Source: CAYPPG01 sp964412555
GTDB taxonomy: Bacteria; Hinthialibacterota; Hinthialibacteria; Hinthialibacterales; Hinthialibacteraceae
DNA length: 64,000 bases
Assembly: GCA_964412555.1 (NCBI GenBank)
Contig: CAYPPG010000013.1
Coordinates: 62,001-126,000, forward strand
Direction: 5' to 3'
Part shown: one piece after another, positions 59,750-64,000 of the stretch
How positions within the stretch are numbered: position 1 is the stretch's first letter
Layout: each line of letters starts with the position of its first letter
Program-made: the position numbers and the translations under genes
Notes under the pieces: generated by a model
What the model was told of the DNA's origin: nothing
The model's input: only the letters and a program-made list of their open reading frames with translations
Database searches by the model: none

Positions 59750-62075
59750 CAGTTCTTCGTAATCCTGAGAGTCTCCAGGCGGCCACCGCCGCTTGTCCCA
59801 GGCAAATTCCGCCATCGCCGGCAGGGACGGCGATATTGGTCAACACTTCGAAACCTTCTTTTTCGAGAATCAATGTCAGTTTTTCAGTCAAAATCGCGTT
59901 TGCGAAAACGCCGCCGGATAGGGCGACAGTGTTTAACTTTGTTCGATCACGAATTCGAATACACATCTCCAATACGAATTGGGCTATGGAATTATGAAAT
60001 CGCACCGCGCAGATTTCCCGGTTAACACCGGAACGATAATCCTGAGTCATTTGCCGGATCAAATCCGGAGTTTTTACAATCAGCGTACTGTCATTTTCTT
60101 CGATTGGAACCGGATAAAATCCTTCTTCCGATTCGGCTTGAGAGGCAGTTCCTTCCAATTCCATAGGGGCTTGCCCCTCGTATGTGTTTTCTGTGCATAT
60201 ATTCAGTATAGCACTTGCTGTGTCAAAAAGCCTGCCGGCGCTGGAAGTATATGGAGTATTGATTCCTTTTTCCACCATTTGAGTAACGATCTTCCGTTCC
60301 TGTTCGGAGAAGGCGGGGAACAAATCGTTTATGATCCTATCAGCCTCTTTTCCGAAAGCCTTTTGCAAGAACATATAGGCCATTCGTGTAATCCGTTTTG
60401 TGCAGACATCTCCGCCGGGTTGAGGTATCAATTGAAGGTGACCGGCACGTTGATAGTCCGATAAATCACAAACCAGAAATTCACCGCCCCAAAGTTCGTT
60501 GTTTTCACCCCACCCGAGTCCATCGAACGAGACACCGATAACTCGATCTGTTCTTCCATGTTCGGCGAGAACAGAGGCGATGTGCGCATGGTGATGTTGA
60601 ACTTCGATAACTTGCAATCCGCTCTCGTGCGCATAACGGCTGGACAGATAATCGGGGTGTGTATCGCAGGCAATGATGGTTGGTTTAATCTCAAGAACGT
60701 TGGAAAGATGATCAATCGCCTGCAAAAAGGATTGATAGGCGAAAGCGTTCTGTAGATCACCCAAATAATGGCTCATGAACACATGATCACCTTGCGTCAG
60801 GCTGATGGTATTGTTCATTTCCGGACCTAGGGACAAGATTTCCTGGCGATTGTTTTGTATAGGCAGTTCAAGAGGAAACGGCGCATATCCTCTAGATCGG
60901 CGCAAAAAATGCGGTTTCCCGGATATAAACTGCATTACCGAATCATCCGTACGGATATGGATTGGCCGATTATGAAGAAGATAATAATCAGCAATGGTAG
61001 ATAGCCGTTCGAGCGCATCTTCGTTTTGATAAGCAATCGGCTCATCGGTCAAATTGGCGCTGGTCATAACGAGCGCGGGATAAGAACCTTGCATGATGAG
61101 ATGATGGAGCGGAGTATAAGGAAGCATAATCCCCAAATGAGCGCTGTTTGGAGCGACAAAATGGGAAAGGGTAGAATTGCGCTTTTTTTTGAGAAGAAGA
61201 ATCGGCCGCTCCCGCGAAGAAAGTAGGGTGGATTGAGCCAAGCGAAACCCACCATCTTGCATTTCTCCCTCCCTCTCAATCTCAATAAACTGCCTTGCGG
61301 CATCCATATCTTTCACCATCAGCGCAAAAGGTTTGGCTTCCCGCATTTTCCGGTTCCGAAGTGTGCATACCGCTTCATCATAGGATGCATCGCAAGCAAG
61401 ATGAAAACCACCAAGTCCTTTGATCGCCACAATAGCCCCTTTCTCTAAGAATTGGACACAAGCGGCAATTGGATCTTCATATTCTAGAATACTTCCTCGC
61501 TGATCCGTCAGCCAAACGTGCGGGCCGCAGTTTGGGCAGCAGGTCGGTTCGGCATGGAAGCGGCGATTCAACGGATCTTCATACTCCGCCCGGCACTCTT
61601 GGCACATCTCAAAAGCGCTCATTGTCGTGCGTGACCGGTCATAGGGCAAATCTTGGATGATGGTATAGCGGGGACCGCAGTTTGTGCAATTGATAAATGG
61701 GTAACGGTACCTTCGATCCAACGGATTGAACAGCTCCTGCAGGCAGTCCGAACAGGTCGCGAAGTCCGGGGGAATCAAGACTGTTTGCGTTTCTTGCTTC
61801 TCACTTTCACGAATTTGAAACGTTACGTAATTTCCAGGTTCTATCTCATCAACATGAATTTTCTTGATAATGGCCAAAGGTGGTGGAGAATCTCGAAGAG
61901 TATGCAGAAAAGAATCCAGAGAAGAAGATTGCCCCTCGATTTCAATTTCCACGCCCTGGGAATTATTCAATATATAGCCAGCAAGATCATATCGAGTGGC
62001 TAATTCATAGACAAAGGGGCGAAAACCGACTCCCTGGACGACGCCGGTTACCTGTATCCGCAAAGCATTTTTCAT
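59742..62075 (-). CDS. hypF: Carbamoyltransferase HypF
   Basis: 777 residues from the ATG at 62075, whose ATGA overlaps the hypB stop. HypF makes carbamoyl-adenylate from carbamoyl phosphate and passes it to HypE. Domains in order: acylphosphatase (about 1-90: VTGVVQGVGFRPFVYELA), zinc fingers (CSDCLQELFNP, INCTNCGPRY, CQECRAEY, CCPNCGPH), YrdC-like domain (about 195-385: VAIKGLGGFHLACDA, TSANLTDEPI), and Kae1-like domain (about 390-770: EVQHHHAHIASVLAEHG, VALSGGVFANAILTEKL). All parts are complete. The stop lies in a palindromic repeat. Confidence 0.95.
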   Translation of the reverse strand: MKNALRIQVTGVVQGVGFRPFVYELATRYDLAGYILNNSQGVEIEIEGQSSSLDSFLHTLRDSPPPLAIIKKIHVDEIEPGNYVTFQIRESEKQETQTVLIPPDFATCSDCLQELFNPLDRRYRYPFINCTNCGPRYTIIQDLPYDRSRTTMSAFEMCQECRAEYEDPLNRRFHAEPTCCPNCGPHVWLTDQRGSILEYEDPIAACVQFLEKGAIVAIKGLGGFHLACDASYDEAVCTLRNRKMREAKPFALMVKDMDAARQFIEIEREGEMQDGGFRLAQSTLLSSRERPILLLKKKRNSTLSHFVAPNSAHLGIMLPYTPLHHLIMQGSYPALVMTSANLTDEPIAYQNEDALERLSTIADYYLLHNRPIHIRTDDSVMQFISGKPHFLRRSRGYAPFPLELPIQNNRQEILSLGPEMNNTISLTQGDHVFMSHYLGDLQNAFAYQSFLQAIDHLSNVLEIKPTIIACDTHPDYLSSRYAHESGLQVIEVQHHHAHIASVLAEHGRTDRVIGVSFDGLGWGENNELWGGEFLVCDLSDYQRAGHLQLIPQPGGDVCTKRITRMAYMFLQKAFGKEADRIINDLFPAFSEQERKIVTQMVEKGINTPYTSSAGRLFDTASAILNICTENTYEGQAPMELEGTASQAESEEGFYPVPIEENDSTLIVKTPDLIRQMTQDYRSGVNREICAVRFHNSIAQFVLEMCIRIRDRTKLNTVALSGGVFANAILTEKLTLILEKEGFEVLTNIAVPAGDGGICLGQAAVAAWRLSGLRRTAP

Positions 62076-62722
62076 TTTTGAGCGGCACATTCTTCAATCC
62101 AGGCAAGGAACTCATCCAAACCTTCGCCGGTTTTTGTGGAAGTTTTAAAGATTTTGATATCCGGCCGAATGGCTCGGGCGTCCTGTTCCATTTGTTCGAT
62201 GTTGCAGTCGATGTATGGAAGAAGATCCATTTTGGTAATGACCATTGCGGATGAAACGCGCAAGGCGGTTGGGTATTTCGCCGGTTTATCGTCTCCTTCA
62301 GGAACGGAGATTACAGCGACTTTGATGTCTTCTCCGATTTCGAAGCTGGCAGGGCAGACCAAATTGCCGACATTTTCGATGAACAACATCTTTGCGCCAT
62401 CGAGCGAGAACTCATCGACGGCCTGTTGGATCATCTTGGCGTCCAGATGGCAGGCTCCGAGCGTGTTCAGTTGGTAGGCGGGCAAACCGGCTTTTTCAAT
62501 GCGAATTTTGTCTTTGTCGGTTTGAAGATCGCCTTCGATCACGGCGGTTCGTCCCTGTAACCGTTCTGCCAGGGCTTCCAATAGACTCGTTTTTCCACCA
62601 CCGGGAGAGCCGATCAAGTTCACGACATAGATTTTTTTCTCTTGGAAAAACCGTCTTAGCGTTTCCGACAGTTCCCGTCCTTTCGTTTTGACTTTTTCTT
62701 CAAGTTTCAGTGTTTTCGTCAT
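62072..62722 (-). CDS. hypB: Hydrogenase nickel-insertion GTPase HypB
   Basis: 216 residues from the ATG at 62722, overlapping the end of hypA. HypB hydrolyses GTP and delivers nickel with HypA. P-loop GSPGGGKT (38-45), metal site GACHLDAKM (Cys91-His92), IENVGNLVCPASFEIGE and the G4 motif ITKMDLLPY. The N-terminal high-affinity CxxCGC motif and histidine-rich stretch found in some species are absent, so it only has the GTPase-domain nickel site. Overlaps hypF by 4 bases. Confidence 0.95.
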   Translation of the reverse strand: MTKTLKLEEKVKTKGRELSETLRRFFQEKKIYVVNLIGSPGGGKTSLLEALAERLQGRTAVIEGDLQTDKDKIRIEKAGLPAYQLNTLGACHLDAKMIQQAVDEFSLDGAKMLFIENVGNLVCPASFEIGEDIKVAVISVPEGDDKPAKYPTALRVSSAMVITKMDLLPYIDCNIEQMEQDARAIRPDIKIFKTSTKTGEGLDEFLAWIEECAAQK

Positions 62723-63056
62723 CGAGTTCGATCTCCTGAATTCGCAGGTCTGTTGCCGGATCATATTCTATACCGCCACCGCAAGCTGGGCATATTTCTA
62801 CCGTTTCCTCTACCCCGAGCCGCAGGCCACATTGAGAACAAATCCAATGGGGAGCGGAATCGATCATTTCAATTCTTGCACCATCCATTCGTGTTCCACT
62901 CGAGATGGCCTCAAGACAAAATGATAAACTCGATTTATCGAGGCCGGAATATTGTCCAATGTGTAAGCAAATACGATGAACCTGGCCGGCATGGTATTTC
63001 TGCGCTTCACGTTCGACGGTATTCAATATTTCTTCGGCAAAAGCAAGTTCGTGCAT
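62700..63056 (-). CDS. hypA: Hydrogenase nickel-insertion protein HypA
   Basis: 118 residues. The start is set at 63056 because nickel binding needs the N-terminal Met-His-Glu (MHELAFAEEI); the frame opens three codons earlier. Zinc cysteines are the two CxxC pairs at 73/76 and 89/92 (WICSQCG, CPACGGG). HypA hands nickel to the hydrogenase large subunit with HypB. No strong ribosome site, so the hyp operon promoter or leader should lie in 63057-63332, which it shares with the divergent sulfatase. Confidence 0.95.
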   Translation of the reverse strand: MHELAFAEEILNTVEREAQKYHAGQVHRICLHIGQYSGLDKSSLSFCLEAISSGTRMDGARIEMIDSAPHWICSQCGLRLGVEETVEICPACGGGIEYDPATDLRIQEIELDDENTET

Positions 63057-63118
63057 GATTTTCATTTCATATTGTATGTTCCTCTATATTGTCCCCTAAC
63101 GTGCTCAAAACAGCAAGC

Positions 63119-63244
63119 GATCGTGTTTACCCACTCATGTAGGCGGGGACGTCTGCTTTACCCAACAACTGCTTTTTAAATTCTCGATAACCATATTTTC
63201 GTATTCGCGATAAAGGATGCGGCCAAGGATGGCCGCGCTCCGAG
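63119..63244. repeat. Two spacer repeats upstream of hypA
   Basis: 63119-63163 has the TGTAGGCGGGGACGTCTGCT core also seen at 56974-57041. 63219-63244 is a GCGGCCA-AGGA-TGGCCGC hairpin with the tail GCTCCGAG, the partner of the element at 37844-37870. Both lie in the divergent spacer with the sulfatase. Confidence 0.6.
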
Positions 63245-63332
63245 AAAGGGATGATTTTGGGCGCGGAATATGCAATACTGAATGAACAATCTTACATATT
63301 CCACTTACGAATATAATTTTCAGGAGTTCGCC

Positions 63333-64000
63333 ATGGATAAAAACCGTCGACATTTTTTGAAAACCAGTGCATTGTTGACTTCAGGTTTACTGACTGGCTT
63401 GGTCTCTCAATCAACAAATGCACAGAACAATCAAAGGCCAAATATCATTTGGCTGATCGCCGATGATGTGGGAAGCAAAGAAATCGGATGCTATGGCCAT
63501 CCGACTATTCGAACTCCCAACATCGATAGTATAGCGAAAAACGGTATTCGCTTTACTCAGGCATTTGTCACGACATCCTCCTGCAGCCCAAGCCGGGCGA
63601 GTATGTTCACAGGAAAATATCCCCATTCGACGGGCGCTGAGAATTTACATGATCCACTGCCTTCTGATCAGGCAATATTACCCGAATTACTCTCACCGGC
63701 AGGCTATTATTGGGGCAGTGTCGGAAAATGCCATTTGGGAAGCGCTGCAGAAAAGAAATTTGATGTCATTTTGCGAAAGGTGGAAAATTGGAAACAATTC
63801 ATGGCCGAACGCCCAAAGGATTGCCCATTTTTCCTATCCGTGGGTTTTTATGATGCACACCGAGTATTTGATCGGGGATGTGTCGATCCTCCATATACGC
63901 ATGACGATGTCATTGTCCCCCCTTACTTACCCGATATTCCGGAAGCACGAGAGGAATTAGCCGGTTTTTATGATGAAATCACTCGTATGGATGGAGTGAT
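63333..64000 (+). CDS. Tat-exported formylglycine sulfatase, 3' end missing
   Basis: First 222 codons; cut by the right window edge. The ATG is preceded by AGGAG at six bases. Twin-arginine signal NRRHFLKTSALLTSG, then the sulfatase start PNIIWLIADDVGSKEIGCYG (metal Asp pair), and the canonical formylglycine site CSPSRAS at Cys84-Arg88, followed by FTGKYPHSTGAEN and VGKCHLG. Cys84 must be converted to formylglycine by FGE or anSME; the FGE-fold lipoprotein at 37892 lacks catalytic cysteines, so that enzyme is elsewhere. Likely removes sulfate from polysaccharides in the periplasm. Divergent from hypA. Confidence 0.92.
   Translation, partial: MDKNRRHFLKTSALLTSGLLTGLVSQSTNAQNNQRPNIIWLIADDVGSKEIGCYGHPTIRTPNIDSIAKNGIRFTQAFVTTSSCSPSRASMFTGKYPHSTGAENLHDPLPSDQAILPELLSPAGYYWGSVGKCHLGSAAEKKFDVILRKVENWKQFMAERPKDCPFFLSVGFYDAHRVFDRGCVDPPYTHDDVIVPPYLPDIPEAREELAGFYDEITRMDGV

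Noticed and set aside
1..64000. tRNA or rRNA genes
   Set aside because: No T-loop plus acceptor pairing or rRNA core sequence was found by reading; a tRNAscan run would be decisive.

Overview
The window comes from a two-membrane (Gram-negative type) bacterium of intermediate GC content. It carries a beta-barrel outer-membrane protein, a lipoprotein, Tat-exported oxidoreductases and sulfatases, a PilD-type pseudopilin and many secreted carbohydrate-active or carbohydrate-binding proteins. This mix, together with CgeB-type glycosyltransferases and MocA-type oxidoreductases, fits an uncultured polysaccharide-degrading lineage of the Planctomycetes-like candidate phyla (Sumerlaeota, Hydrogenedentota and Hinthialibacterota style). 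That assignment is inference; no 16S gene is present.

Layout. 0-3 kb: 5' end of an exported protein, a PAS hybrid histidine kinase and a small membrane protein, all on the minus strand. 3-6 kb: hemW, lepB and a type III pantothenate kinase-like gene (plus). 6-11 kb: cysteine desulfurase (minus), then an M48 peptidase, a secreted GH67-like protein and a NYN nuclease (plus). 11-12.3 kb: small genes with a toxin-antitoxin flavour. 12.4-17 kb (minus): cysS, a Gfo/Idh/MocA oxidoreductase, a CgeB-like glycosyltransferase and a HAD phosphatase. 17-28.6 kb (mostly plus): exported gamma-glutamyltransferase, a GH5-like protein, a double CBM9-like protein, an alkaline-phosphatase-superfamily protein, an alpha/beta hydrolase, a hydrolase pseudogene and a pseudopilin. 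28.6-31.2 kb: higBA, the RNase P RNA gene and an Nramp-like transporter. 31.8-37.8 kb: gltBD. 37.9-43 kb: lipoprotein, repeat-rich DNA, a candidate structured RNA, a disrupted secreted-protein gene that has received a pilin fragment, and a SagB-type reductase. 42.6-49.6 kb: GT2, a secreted protein, hisF, a CBM9/beta-barrel protein, PrsW and a DUF2179 protein. 49.6-53.1 kb: two more CgeB-like glycosyltransferases around a broken gene. 53.4-55.4 kb: a transaminase plus omega-amidase pair. 55.4-57 kb: a DUF4926 protein and a Tat-exported MocA protein. 57-63 kb: a complete hypABFCDE set (minus) for [NiFe]-hydrogenase maturation, without structural genes here. 63.3 kb to the end: a Tat-exported sulfatase cut by the window edge.

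How it fits together. Housekeeping modules (gltBD, cysS, hemW, lepB, rnpB, hisF, hyp) are interleaved with lineage-specific exported proteins. At least four spacers contain decayed genes (an alpha/beta hydrolase, a diacylglycerol-kinase-like tail, a frameshifted gene near 51.7 kb, and the pilin-interrupted gene near 41 kb). Spacers also hold several families of short palindromic repeats. Three exported proteins share a short C-terminal tail, Trp-x-x-aromatic, which could be a lineage-specific sorting or assembly signal. The most unusual loci are this tail, the pilin-interrupted gene, the structured region at 39.2-39.5 kb, and several enzymes that lack the usual catalytic or transport residues (GH5-like, Nramp-like, CoaX-like, FGE-like).
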